Positions 17,955 through 27,226 of a DNA stretch of 64,000 nt are shown here, one piece after another; position 1 is the stretch's first letter; each line of letters starts with the position of its first letter. Position numbers and translations under genes: made by a program. The notes beneath the pieces are model-generated. The model was given only the letters and a program-made list of their open reading frames with translations. It did no database searches and was not told the DNA's origin. The DNA is from CBDCWQ01 sp965223435 (GTDB taxonomy: Bacteria; Myxococcota; Kuafuiibacteriia; Kuafuiibacteriales; Kuafuiibacteriaceae): assembly GCA_965223435.1 (NCBI GenBank), contig CBDCWQ010000020.1, forward strand, positions 186,001-250,000, in the 5' to 3' direction.

Positions 17955-19619
17955 TCACTGGTAGGGCAACTCGAGGGTTGTGACGGAGAGCCCGGGCACA
18001 GTGTGCTTGAATTCTCGCCGATGGACTTTGACCTGGAATTTTCGGCGCCGGATGGCGTGTTTGCCGCCAAAGGGGTGTTGCGGGGTGGTGGGATGGATCA
18101 TCGGCTTGGCGAAGCGGATTTTGGGGACTTGGACTGGCCCGGTTCCCGTGTGGGCGTCGAGGCCCTTGCCGGTCAAAACCTCAATCGTGGCCCGGGGTCC
18201 GAATCGGGCCTTTTTTGTACGAAAAGCGATGTTTGCTGGCTTGGATGATTTGTTGACCACACTGATCAGCATGGTTTTGTGGCCTGGATGGATGCTTGTG
18301 GTGGCTTCGACGTACGGCGCGTGACGAATCGCTTGGGTCCATCCTGCGGCTTGGGCCCCGAAGGTTGGGCCCTCGGTTTTTGTTGCGATGAGAACGCGGT
18401 CCTCATGTTTTTTGATCATGCAAAAGGCGTAGTAGGGTGTTGTGGGTAAAAAAGTGTATTCAGCACTTTTGTTCATGCGGGTGTGCGCTTCGATGCCCAA
18501 AAGGCCGTTGAAGGTAAAGTCCAGGAGCTTAAATTGGTTGGCGATAGAGACTTCAGGGGTTTCGATGAAGACCTGGAGAAGGCTGGCGACAAAAAGAGCT
18601 GCGCCAAGGGTCTTTGAGTGGTCGAGCCAGCGAAACTTGGGAAAGGCATGAAACATCGGGCCCCATTCGGTGACCGCAATGGGTACGCTTTTGGCGCGCA
18701 GAGGCACGTGGCGTCGAAGCTGTCCCGCAACCTTTTGTAGGTTTTTTTTGATGGCCACAGGGGCGGCCAAGAGGGTTTGATATCCATGCTCAAAAGGGAC
18801 ATGATCGGGCACACCAACAGGCGCGTAGGCGTTGTGTTGGGAAAAAAAGTCCAGTTCGTCTTTGGTGCGCTCCAGAATGATTCGGTTCCATTCGGGGAAA
18901 CTGTTGAAGCGGTAACGACCGAAATTCTCGAGTCCGATGGCCCCCAATTTGATCGAAGGATCGACGGCGCGCATCGCGCGGGCAAAGGTCATGAATTTCT
19001 TGGCGTACTGCTCGGGTTTTTGGAATGCTCGATTTTTCTTGGTGGGCTTATGATAGAGTTCGTTTCCGAGCTCCCAGTAGGTGACGCAGTTTCGGCGATC
19101 TTCACCGCACCGCTTTTTGTTGATGTAGTGCACCCACTGTGCTGCCAACTCTGGTGTTCCGGTTCCGACGTTGACGACGATGAGGAGCTGGCCGCCGACG
19201 CGGCGGGCGAACGCGAGTGCCTCATCGGTACCAAAGTGGGGCCGCTCCAGAACGTCACCGGGCAATGAGGCGATGGACGTTCGAGTCTTGAATGGTCCCA
19301 CGGCCTTTTTCCAGTTGTAGTGGTCTCCAAAAGTGCCGCCCGGAAAACGGAGCAGGCTTGGTGCAAGCAGACGGGTATGACGAATCACGCTCGGATTGAA
19401 ATCCTGCTTCTGGGGAAGCCATGCGCCAAATCCATTCCAGCGCCACGTGACGTTGGTCCCAAAGAGGGTCGCGGGAACCGTTCGAATCTGACGGGTGGAA
19501 TCTACGGTGATACGGACCTCAAGCTTCGTGTTGGCTTCTTTGTGGGGCGCGGCTTGAAGGAGCCCAGCCGCGGTCAGTCCCAGTGCCATGACCGTGCTCC
19601 GCGCAACCCATACCTTCAT
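17955..19619 (-). CDS. GH51-like alpha-L-arabinofuranosidase-type glycosidase, secreted
   Basis: The protein has a signal peptide (VMALGLTAAGLLQAA) and a (beta/alpha)8 glycosidase domain. LLRFPGGTFGDHYNW and YWELGNELYH (candidate acid/base Glu) and VTEWGPMF (candidate nucleophile Glu) match the GH51/GH39-like clan. A C-terminal beta domain follows. The ATG at 19619 fits the signal peptide; the frame extends to 19952 but overlaps the DUF4838 gene. It probably acts on an extracellular polysaccharide and is paired with the DUF4838 protein 137 bp upstream on the same strand. Confidence 0.82.
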   Translation of the reverse strand: MKVWVARSTVMALGLTAAGLLQAAPHKEANTKLEVRITVDSTRQIRTVPATLFGTNVTWRWNGFGAWLPQKQDFNPSVIRHTRLLAPSLLRFPGGTFGDHYNWKKAVGPFKTRTSIASLPGDVLERPHFGTDEALAFARRVGGQLLIVVNVGTGTPELAAQWVHYINKKRCGEDRRNCVTYWELGNELYHKPTKKNRAFQKPEQYAKKFMTFARAMRAVDPSIKLGAIGLENFGRYRFNSFPEWNRIILERTKDELDFFSQHNAYAPVGVPDHVPFEHGYQTLLAAPVAIKKNLQKVAGQLRRHVPLRAKSVPIAVTEWGPMFHAFPKFRWLDHSKTLGAALFVASLLQVFIETPEVSIANQFKLLDFTFNGLLGIEAHTRMNKSAEYTFLPTTPYYAFCMIKKHEDRVLIATKTEGPTFGAQAAGWTQAIRHAPYVEATTSIHPGHKTMLISVVNKSSKPANIAFRTKKARFGPRATIEVLTGKGLDAHTGTGPVQVPKIRFAKPMIHPTTPQHPFGGKHAIRRRKFQVKVHRREFKHTVPGLSVTTLELPYQ

Positions 19620-19756
19620 CCGTGACACCGGCGGGTTTTGTCTAACGCCGAACCGAAAAGGAAGAAATCTCCCGAAAATAGGAAGAATTCTTTGGCCCTC
19701 GATTTTGAAGAAGGTGCGAAGAGCATAGGACAGGGAGGATCCGACAGACCGTACAG

Positions 19757-21853
19757 CTACTCCCCGGGCCATTTGAAGCCGAGTCTGGCCCAAGGGTTCC
19801 CGACTGTCCATGCCACCACGGAAACATTGACGGCGTAGTGCTGGCGATCGAAGATTCGCAACATCTCGCGCAGCCAACGATCGGCGAGGTCGAGGGCTTT
19901 GGGATCGTCGATGTCTGTGGCTCGCCACAGCCGGGACTGTAAGGCGGTCCACTCAAGGCCGGTCCTTATGAATGCGACGCGCCCGAGGAGTGCTCGGTCC
20001 CCGTTCGCGCGGCTTTTGGCGGCTTCCAGGTATTCGCGGAGTTCGTGGACGACGTCGTCGGTGTAGGGGACGAGGGGCCGGAAAATGGAGCCATAGATCC
20101 GTCCGTCCGGAACGCCAAACACTGATTCTCCTTCAGGCGCTTCTTCGGGCAATGTGGCGATTTCTCGGGAAATGGCTTCGATTCGGTCGAAATATTGCCG
20201 AATAGGCTTGGCGGCAGGACCGAACCCGAGCGTGACATATCTGTCGATGAGGCGATCAATCTTCTGATAAGGATCCCAGAGCATACGTGCGGCAACGTAG
20301 TAGTTGAGCCCCGCGGTGGACCAGTGGTGGGCGATGGAGTCGAGGTCGGCCCCGACCATGGTGCGGGCAAAAACACGGTAGTCGGCCGCGATTTGGTGCG
20401 CGGAGTTCTGTAAAGCACCGACCCGCCTCCCGCCCAAGAGATGATTGGATCTCAACAGCATGGTGTTCGTGACCCGACTCCATCCCTTCCACGCTTTGAG
20501 TGCGTTTTTACGGTCTTTGTCGCCGAGATAGCTGAGGCCGGCAAAGCGAATCGCGACGTTGGGGTCCGGCGTTTGGGCGATCGGAGGATCAAGATATGCT
20601 CCGTAGGCGTCTCCGACCACGTAGGCCTCAGGATGCTTTTTGCTGACCTGTCTCGCGATTTGATTGTAAAACCAAACATAGCGATCGCTCAGGGCTCGGT
20701 AGTCATAGGGGGTTCTTACGATTTTTCCGTCGACTCGCTCGTGAAAGGCCATGTCCCGCTTCGCCGCGTCGGGATGATCGAGTTTTCGACACTGATTGCA
20801 CATGCAAAACGATGTTTTCCCTCCATCGTTGGGTCCCACGGGAACGCTGATCCTGTCGGGGTTTTCGTCCAGCATAGCGATGCGATCGTCCGCGACGTGA
20901 CGAATGAGTCCCTGGTGGGTGACATGAAGCCGCGCTCGGTTTGGGGAGAGCGACTGGTCTCGGTTGCCGTGTAGGTTTTCTGCAAACCAGTCGAGATGCG
21001 CCTCACCGTGTTCCTTCCATAGGCTTTGAAAGGAATGACCGCCGCTGATGCCACTGGTACCGCCCAGCCTCTGCCATTGCCACCAATCGCTCCCGGGGAC
21101 GTTCATGCCTGCTGTGCGGCGTTCTTCGAAGGCGCTCGGGGCGATGCCCAGTTTCTTAAGACCCTGTAGGTTTCGGTGGCCAGGCCTAGCGCTGGCGCCT
21201 CGAATGCGACGCTGGCCTATGGGCGGCCTATGGGTAAGACTCAACGAGACTCTGATGGAATGACGCTTGGGAATCACCTTGCCGGATGCTCCAGGCCACA
21301 AATAAATCACACCGAGGGCTTCCTCAAGGAATGTGGTGGCTGCGTAGGTCGTGCCCCACGGATCTGACGGGTCGTCATCCATGCCCATGATCGCAATGGC
21401 GTTGGGCAGCGTTCGAATCGCGATCCCACCTGGATTGAGTTCGATACGGTTCAGCCTGAGCTGCCTTGTCAGCTGGCTCTGCCCGATCAGGAGAAAGTTG
21501 GTTTTGGAGGGGGCATTTTCGACCGTGATTCTCCGGTCGTGCACGCTAAGTTGACCAAGCGCACCCTCTTTCACGATGCGAATCCGGGTTTTGGACGCCC
21601 GCCAGATGTGGTCTTGGATGATCTTGGCGGCCTCCGTGGCTGCCTTTGACGGTGTGTCCGAAGTCACAATCCATGCTCTTGGTATGCCTCGGTCCACCAG
21701 TGCGACCCTCGGGGCCTGGGACGAATCTTGAGTCCATGTGTTTCGGTCTTCATGGGGAACGGGTCCGCAACATAGCGCGCCCAACCCAAGGGGGATGCAA
21801 GCGACCCAGGCGGTGCTACGGATAATCGAGCTTTCTGACATCGTGAACTGCAT
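19757..21853 (-). CDS. DUF4838 lipoprotein
   Basis: The start at 21853 (or the ATG at 21841) yields a lipoprotein signal, with the lipobox around LGALCCGP. The protein shows the DUF4838 layout: an N-terminal alpha/beta domain with DPWGTTYAATTFLEEALGV, then a TIM-barrel-like glycosidase part with CMCNQCRKLD and WFAENLHG, and a helical C-terminal part. DUF4838 proteins are usually found in polysaccharide utilisation loci but lack an assigned activity. Together with the downstream GH51-like gene it suggests a small glycan-degradation unit. Confidence 0.85.
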   Translation of the reverse strand: MQFTMSESSIIRSTAWVACIPLGLGALCCGPVPHEDRNTWTQDSSQAPRVALVDRGIPRAWIVTSDTPSKAATEAAKIIQDHIWRASKTRIRIVKEGALGQLSVHDRRITVENAPSKTNFLLIGQSQLTRQLRLNRIELNPGGIAIRTLPNAIAIMGMDDDPSDPWGTTYAATTFLEEALGVIYLWPGASGKVIPKRHSIRVSLSLTHRPPIGQRRIRGASARPGHRNLQGLKKLGIAPSAFEERRTAGMNVPGSDWWQWQRLGGTSGISGGHSFQSLWKEHGEAHLDWFAENLHGNRDQSLSPNRARLHVTHQGLIRHVADDRIAMLDENPDRISVPVGPNDGGKTSFCMCNQCRKLDHPDAAKRDMAFHERVDGKIVRTPYDYRALSDRYVWFYNQIARQVSKKHPEAYVVGDAYGAYLDPPIAQTPDPNVAIRFAGLSYLGDKDRKNALKAWKGWSRVTNTMLLRSNHLLGGRRVGALQNSAHQIAADYRVFARTMVGADLDSIAHHWSTAGLNYYVAARMLWDPYQKIDRLIDRYVTLGFGPAAKPIRQYFDRIEAISREIATLPEEAPEGESVFGVPDGRIYGSIFRPLVPYTDDVVHELREYLEAAKSRANGDRALLGRVAFIRTGLEWTALQSRLWRATDIDDPKALDLADRWLREMLRIFDRQHYAVNVSVVAWTVGNPWARLGFKWPGE

Positions 21854-22217
21854 CGAGCAATATGCATGCCCGTTGGGATTCCGACTGAAGCACGACGTGG
21901 TTTGGGTTTTCGCCTTGGTGAGATGAAGAGATGGGTCGCCATGTTCGGGGTCTGAACTCATCGTCAGCGACTGGTTTCCGGGTGATGCGTCAGTCTCATC
22001 TCGCCCATTTGAGCTTAGCTGGCCGGTGTACCGAGATGGATACGGTTGAGTCTACAAGTGGATACCGTGACGTGAGGAAGATCAATATGGCGACCGCTTC
22101 TCCTGAAACTGTTCCGCTGGCGTTCGTGCGAGTGTCCGCGCAAATGTCTGTTCATGAGGAACGAGTTCTCAACTACGAGGTATACCCAGCCGAGCGGCAT
22201 GCAGGTCGCAATTCCAG
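21854..22217. other. Intergenic region upstream of DUF4838
   Basis: No gene, repeat or clear hairpin was recognised in this 364-bp stretch. It should hold the promoter of the minus-strand DUF4838/GH51 pair and the 3' end region of the giant minus-strand gene. Confidence 0.5.
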
Positions 22218-25200
22218 CTACTGCCGGCCGTTGTTTCCGCCGATCTCTCTATCGCGGACGATGGCGTCCTTGTCTTTGTCGAAAACGGCACGTCCACCGG
22301 GATACCAGATGGTCACCATGGTTTGTGTTTTGGGTGTGTGGTCTACGAGGCTTCGACCGAACCTCAGGAGTTGCTTTTTGTCTGTCGGCTGCCCGCTTCT
22401 TCCCTCGCCCCGATAGTAGGCGCCAAGGACTTCCCACTCATTCCCGTACACCTTTTGGATGCGGTCGGTCACGGGAGCCCGGCGCGAGACCACGATGGTC
22501 CCACGCGGTGTTTTCACCACCATCAAGTTTACGCCGCGCTCTTCCGCCTCTATTCGCGCCTCTTCTCGGTCAAGTCGGTGAGGCCGGTAGGTCAACAAGC
22601 CTCTTGCTTTCACGTAGTAGATGCTGTGGCCTGGGCCCGGGTGAGTGAGCGGATACTCCTTTTGACTTGTCATCAAATACGCGGCAACGCGCGCGGCAAA
22701 GGCGTCAAGGTCCGAGGTATCTCTCGGTAAAGAACCAAACGCGGCTTGCTCAATCCGATAGGTCCTATGTACCTTCTTGACGAAGTCAAAGATTTGCTGA
22801 ACGACACCGGTAATCACAAACCCGTCCCTGGTTTCGATCGCTACGAGGTGTGTGCCCGCTTCCTCTGCCTCGGTTTGTAGATCGGGTAGACTGTTTCGAT
22901 AGCGGAGCAATATTTCCTGCCTTCGATGATAGAGCACCCGGCCCGTTAGGCCATTCCAGCCAATGGTCAAGGTGGTCTGCTTTTGTGGGACGAGGCGATC
23001 TATCTGGGCCGCGAATGTCCGCAGCAGGCGGTGCTCATCCTTGCCCGCATATGCTGCGTACTCGAGGGAGACCTTCTTTCCGTGTATCTTTTTGAGAGCC
23101 TCACCCGATGAATGAAATGCCTCCTCGGACAAGATCATATCGCCGCGAGGTGTCTTGAACCACAGCTTATGTTCGCCATCGCTCTGACTCTCTGCCCGTA
23201 CGCGCTTTTTGGTTACGCCTCGAGTCTCATAACTCAGAAGACCCTTGCCCACGTAGTATATGCTTTTCCTCGGACCATCGCGTAGGATCTCAAACTCGGT
23301 TTGCTTCTTCGGTGCATAGGTTGCAACTCTTTCGCCCAGTTGGGCCAGCGATTGCGCATCAGGAACACCTTCAAACTGGGCATGCATCAACTCGAGATCA
23401 TCGGGATGCGCTTTCAGCAGCCGAGACAGTAAGAATATGTTACGAACGCCGACCACCAGAAAACCGAGTTCCGTCCTGAACTGGATCAAGTGGTCCTTGG
23501 ACGAAGCGCTCAATTCTTTCATGGACACTCGGGAAGTCGCTTTTGTCTGGTAGGGCAGATAACCGCCTTCCACGAAGCGAATGATTTTCCCCGACAGAGC
23601 GTGATATACGACAAAGCTCGATCGCTCACGCTCAAAAATTCGCTCCACCCGGGCCACGAAGTCATTCAGCAGATCCGAGCCCACCGCCCCGGTTCCTGCG
23701 TAGGCAACGTGGAGAAGTTGGTACTCCTGCCCGTGAATCTTCTTGATGCGCGCAACCTCCGACGATCGGGGGTTGACCACGATATTGCCGTGAGGGGTTT
23801 TGAGCTGAACCAGATTCCCTCGGGCTTTTTTGGCTTCGTCCCCCAGTTGGGTCAGCCCGGGCGTTCTTGTTCGGTATTGGAGAAGGCCGTTCCCCTTGTA
23901 GTAGATGATTTTCTCCAGAGGAACACGAATAACCTCTATCTCCGGCTGGCCTGGCGGAAACTCTGGCTCCAGTGCTTGAAGATCATTGACAATTTCGGAT
24001 GCGGTTCCCGCGTGGGCGAGATTCACGATCCGGTAGTTCTGTTTGATTTTGGGATCCTCACGCATCAAGGACCATAGTTCTGGTTGCCCAAGAGGAATCA
24101 CAGCATATCCATCCGGGACTTTGACCTGAGCAAAGTTCTCGCCGAGCGCCGCCCGTTTGCGTCTCATGTTGGAGGGCTCCATGCGTTTCTTTTCATGCAC
24201 AAATTGTAGCTGGCCGGTTCCGTCAAACCACCAAGTTGCCCCATTGCCCGCAACAACCTTCAAGTCACCCTGGTTCGAAGTGAACGAAGGGCCAAGGCTT
24301 TGGACCAGCGACACAATGCTCGATACACTGATTCTCTTCGTGACAAGTTCGGTAAACGAAACATGATCGCCGATACTTCTCCAAGCGATGGTCGTGTTTT
24401 CTTGAACCGCGAAGACTCCAAAATCATCTTTATCAAGCTTAAGCTGGGCCAGCGTCTCATGCTCCCCCCTCAGCGCTTGCATTTTGGACACCGTCAGCCG
24501 CTTCCCGCGATGGACCAAAACCTGCTGTACTTCGTCCAACAGGAAAAACGCCTCACCCCGCGGACTTTTGTTGATGACGCCGTGGTGGCCCACCACAAGC
24601 CGATGAGATGGACTCACAAATGTCATTTGCTTCTGCGCCACCCTCAGGTGCAAAGCCGAGAAATTGATCGCAAAGTTTTCGAATCCATCGGCGGGACCGT
24701 GGTAGGCGACCAGGTCGATTTCGGGTGTTTTCTCCGTCTCCATCCAGGCCGAAACGAAAGACCGGCTGTATCGCGCAACAAAAAAGCCCTGATAGGCCTC
24801 ACTGTGGGCTTGAACCAAGGTCGACTGCAGTGATTTGGCTTTGGATAGGAGTGCTTGTTCATTGTTTCTCTCCCAAGAAACGATGCGATTCCAGGGAGAT
24901 CTGGTCAAACGCAAGCGGAGACTGTCTTGACGAAATGATTCCTGCGCCTGCGTCAACCACTTGTTGCCCTCGGCACGAGTGGGTTCCCAGGCAAATCCAA
25001 TGAGATCGCCTCCGTCCAACTCTACGATCAGCCTCGAGAGCTTTTTCCCGGCCGGGGATCGGTAGTGGTAGTGTAAATCTGCATAGGGCCCAACCACAGC
25101 AACGACCTTTGTTTTGATCCAAGCCAGCAAGCGATTGTGAAAAATCTGCCTCATGGCTGTGCTCGACACCACCGGCTGGTCGGGAACCGAGTGCGCCAAC

Positions 25201-26465
25201 TGGCTAAGATTTTTTTTGGTCTCGTTGTAGACGAGATGCCCCTTGACCTTTTGGCTTGCCCCAAGATCGTCAAAAATTGCGAAGAACGAACCGTCTCGAA
25301 TTTTCTCATTCGGTGGCTCAGCCTCGTGGTCGGGAAGGCGTGTGAACACCCCAGGACCCGGGGCGGATTCCGTTTTGGGAACCGCGGGTTCAACGAACGG
25401 CTTGGGCGTTTGCGAAACTTCGTCTTCTACTGATCCTCGACGCTTTTGCGGCACGCCTTCGTCGGTACCGCTCTGAAAAAACCAGAACGTCATCGCGTGC
25501 AGCAGCCTGGTTTGTGCCTCTTCGCCGAAAGCCTTTGCCCAATTTTTAACCATCTGTACCCAAAGGTGTTGTTCTGGCTCTGGCAGCAAATTCGTGTGGC
25601 CGCCAACATCGAATTTTGTGGTCCCGACGTATCGAAACACGGGGATCTCGGTGTCGGGCGAAACGAGAAAGGGTGGAAGATAGCGATCGAGATCGATGAC
25701 GGAGGGAACGTGTGGCCGCACAAGTCCATAGATTGCGTCGGGATCAAACTCTACACCGGAAGTGGAAAAACCGCCCCGAACTTGTGACTGAACAATGTGC
25801 ACGTCCTGACGAATGCGCTCTTCGCTCCCTAAACCGAAAGCAAGTTCACCCGCCGTCACCGTGCCTTCATAGACCCAGGGTGCCGTTTGGGCCGTGTCTT
25901 CATCCAAAATGCGAAGCGATGTCCACGGCTCGTAAGCGGCGGGACTCATAGACATGATTCCGGCTCCTAGGGCCAAAAGGCTGGCGCCGTCCATCGTCCC
26001 CCAGGAGGTCTTCGAAAGAGCCCCGGGGAAGGCCTTTTGGAACAGCAGAACCACCTGTTTGGCCGGAATTCTGATCCGGGTAAGCGCGCCCTGGAAATCG
26101 GAACGTCGAGAAAAGACCATGGTTGCGGCCCCATTTTCGTCCAACACGTAGTCTATTCGATTCCAACCGGCGTCCCCAAGCTCGGTCCATCGATGGGGTG
26201 TCCATCGATAGCCAGCCGCGAGAATGTCGTGAACCCAGTCGGTAAGCTCTAAGGAGGCTCCTGGCGGATAGTCTTCGGGCGTGCCGAGCAAGACCTGCCG
26301 GCTCTCATCCAGCGTGAATTGGTCGCCTTCGGAAACAGCCCACGGTGGAAGATGGGCATGGACCTGAAACCCACGGTGCCAGTGCGGGCAGGACGCTCGG
26401 TTCGGACGGCCGCACCGCATACACAAGGCGAAGATCCGCGGGCCCGGAATCGTCCCGGAGGTCAT
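22218..26465 (-). CDS. Giant paralog family, member 1: C-terminal part after frameshifts
   Basis: This frame has no credible start of its own; it continues the gene that begins at 33311. Its first 100 residues read on smoothly from the previous fragment (GFQVHAHLPPWAV). A beta-rich region follows that resembles the segment after the toroid in member 3 (FDPDAIYGLV, and DTEIPVFRYV compared with PMIPVYALDT). The last 650 residues or so are tandem repeats of about 115 residues. Each has a strand pair like LVQLKTPHGNIVV, a RIKKIHG-type helix, an AYAGTG-type segment, a helix, a TPKTQT- or VPQKQT-type turn and then SIYYVGKGLLSY. About six copies are seen. Function unknown. Confidence 0.7.
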   Translation of the reverse strand: MTSGTIPGPRIFALCMRCGRPNRASCPHWHRGFQVHAHLPPWAVSEGDQFTLDESRQVLLGTPEDYPPGASLELTDWVHDILAAGYRWTPHRWTELGDAGWNRIDYVLDENGAATMVFSRRSDFQGALTRIRIPAKQVVLLFQKAFPGALSKTSWGTMDGASLLALGAGIMSMSPAAYEPWTSLRILDEDTAQTAPWVYEGTVTAGELAFGLGSEERIRQDVHIVQSQVRGGFSTSGVEFDPDAIYGLVRPHVPSVIDLDRYLPPFLVSPDTEIPVFRYVGTTKFDVGGHTNLLPEPEQHLWVQMVKNWAKAFGEEAQTRLLHAMTFWFFQSGTDEGVPQKRRGSVEDEVSQTPKPFVEPAVPKTESAPGPGVFTRLPDHEAEPPNEKIRDGSFFAIFDDLGASQKVKGHLVYNETKKNLSQLAHSVPDQPVVSSTAMRQIFHNRLLAWIKTKVVAVVGPYADLHYHYRSPAGKKLSRLIVELDGGDLIGFAWEPTRAEGNKWLTQAQESFRQDSLRLRLTRSPWNRIVSWERNNEQALLSKAKSLQSTLVQAHSEAYQGFFVARYSRSFVSAWMETEKTPEIDLVAYHGPADGFENFAINFSALHLRVAQKQMTFVSPSHRLVVGHHGVINKSPRGEAFFLLDEVQQVLVHRGKRLTVSKMQALRGEHETLAQLKLDKDDFGVFAVQENTTIAWRSIGDHVSFTELVTKRISVSSIVSLVQSLGPSFTSNQGDLKVVAGNGATWWFDGTGQLQFVHEKKRMEPSNMRRKRAALGENFAQVKVPDGYAVIPLGQPELWSLMREDPKIKQNYRIVNLAHAGTASEIVNDLQALEPEFPPGQPEIEVIRVPLEKIIYYKGNGLLQYRTRTPGLTQLGDEAKKARGNLVQLKTPHGNIVVNPRSSEVARIKKIHGQEYQLLHVAYAGTGAVGSDLLNDFVARVERIFERERSSFVVYHALSGKIIRFVEGGYLPYQTKATSRVSMKELSASSKDHLIQFRTELGFLVVGVRNIFLLSRLLKAHPDDLELMHAQFEGVPDAQSLAQLGERVATYAPKKQTEFEILRDGPRKSIYYVGKGLLSYETRGVTKKRVRAESQSDGEHKLWFKTPRGDMILSEEAFHSSGEALKKIHGKKVSLEYAAYAGKDEHRLLRTFAAQIDRLVPQKQTTLTIGWNGLTGRVLYHRRQEILLRYRNSLPDLQTEAEEAGTHLVAIETRDGFVITGVVQQIFDFVKKVHRTYRIEQAAFGSLPRDTSDLDAFAARVAAYLMTSQKEYPLTHPGPGHSIYYVKARGLLTYRPHRLDREEARIEAEERGVNLMVVKTPRGTIVVSRRAPVTDRIQKVYGNEWEVLGAYYRGEGRSGQPTDKKQLLRFGRSLVDHTPKTQTMVTIWYPGGRAVFDKDKDAIVRDREIGGNNGRQ

Positions 26466-27226
26466 TCACACTTTCATCTCTATAGGGTGACCCACCCTCA
26501 TGACAGGCTTTGATTCGATGGTGATTCCGCTCCTCATCACTCAGGGCCAAAAACGCCGCCCGGTCGATCTCAGCGAGACTGAAGCGATAGATGTCTTCGC
26601 AACGCGACAGAATCGGGCGGTCATAAACCAAAAGCGCGCTCAGGTGTGCTGTCGGTGACTTCGGCCAAGGCCGCTTGCTCACCGCTCCCTTTGAGCGACT
26701 CTGTGGCCATTTCTTCGTGGACGGTCGGCGGTCTGGGATCGGTGAGGATCAGGCGCGCACTCCACGCTGAGACCTCTTCGGGACCGAGCCCTAAGGTGTC
26801 TACCAGTGTTTGCCATTGATCCGTTGCCAAGGAACCGTTCCTCAAACCAAAGTGGAGTACGGAGGGCTCGACTCCGCCGAGGCCGGCCAGGCCCGGAAGA
26901 TCGCCCCCGCGCCATTCGTTCACGAACTGTCGAAACGCCCGTCTGTGTTCAAGCTCGTCCGCGCCACTTGGAAAAGAAGGGGCGGGAACGGGGACACCAC
27001 GAACGGTGAACTGCACCCCGTCTCCAAAGGTCTGGACCTGGCGAAGCTCAACTGCGGCCCGCGTCCAGTATTGATGAGAGGCCGGGTTCAACACTTCGAG
27101 TAAGTCAAGGGGGTAGAGCTCGTAGTGGACTTGGGTCTTGGCGCTCTGATTCTCCGCGAGAAAGTCCCTCGATGGCGCGGGCCAACCGCTCGCGAAATTG
27201 GGGACGAAGGACCGCCACGGGAGCAC
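26305..27226 (-). pseudogene. Giant paralog family, member 1: middle fragments in two frames
   Basis: Two overlapping frames (27226-26621 and 26682-26305) bridge the N- and C-terminal frames of the same gene. Natural reading resumes if one base is removed from each of three homopolymers: CCC at 27166-27168, AAAA at 26630-26633 and CCC at 26370-26372 (plus-strand view). The restored protein reads ARAIEDFLAENQSAK, then TPERALVYDRPIL, then ALAPWFQVHAHL. No other stop codons occur, so either the damage is very recent or the sequence has homopolymer errors. The segment itself has no recognised domain. Confidence 0.7.

Noticed and set aside
26370..27168. Programmed ribosomal frameshifting as an explanation of the split in member 1
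   Set aside because: Three shifts within 800 bp with no slippery heptamer or pseudoknot seen, and the paralog at 40,618 needs none.
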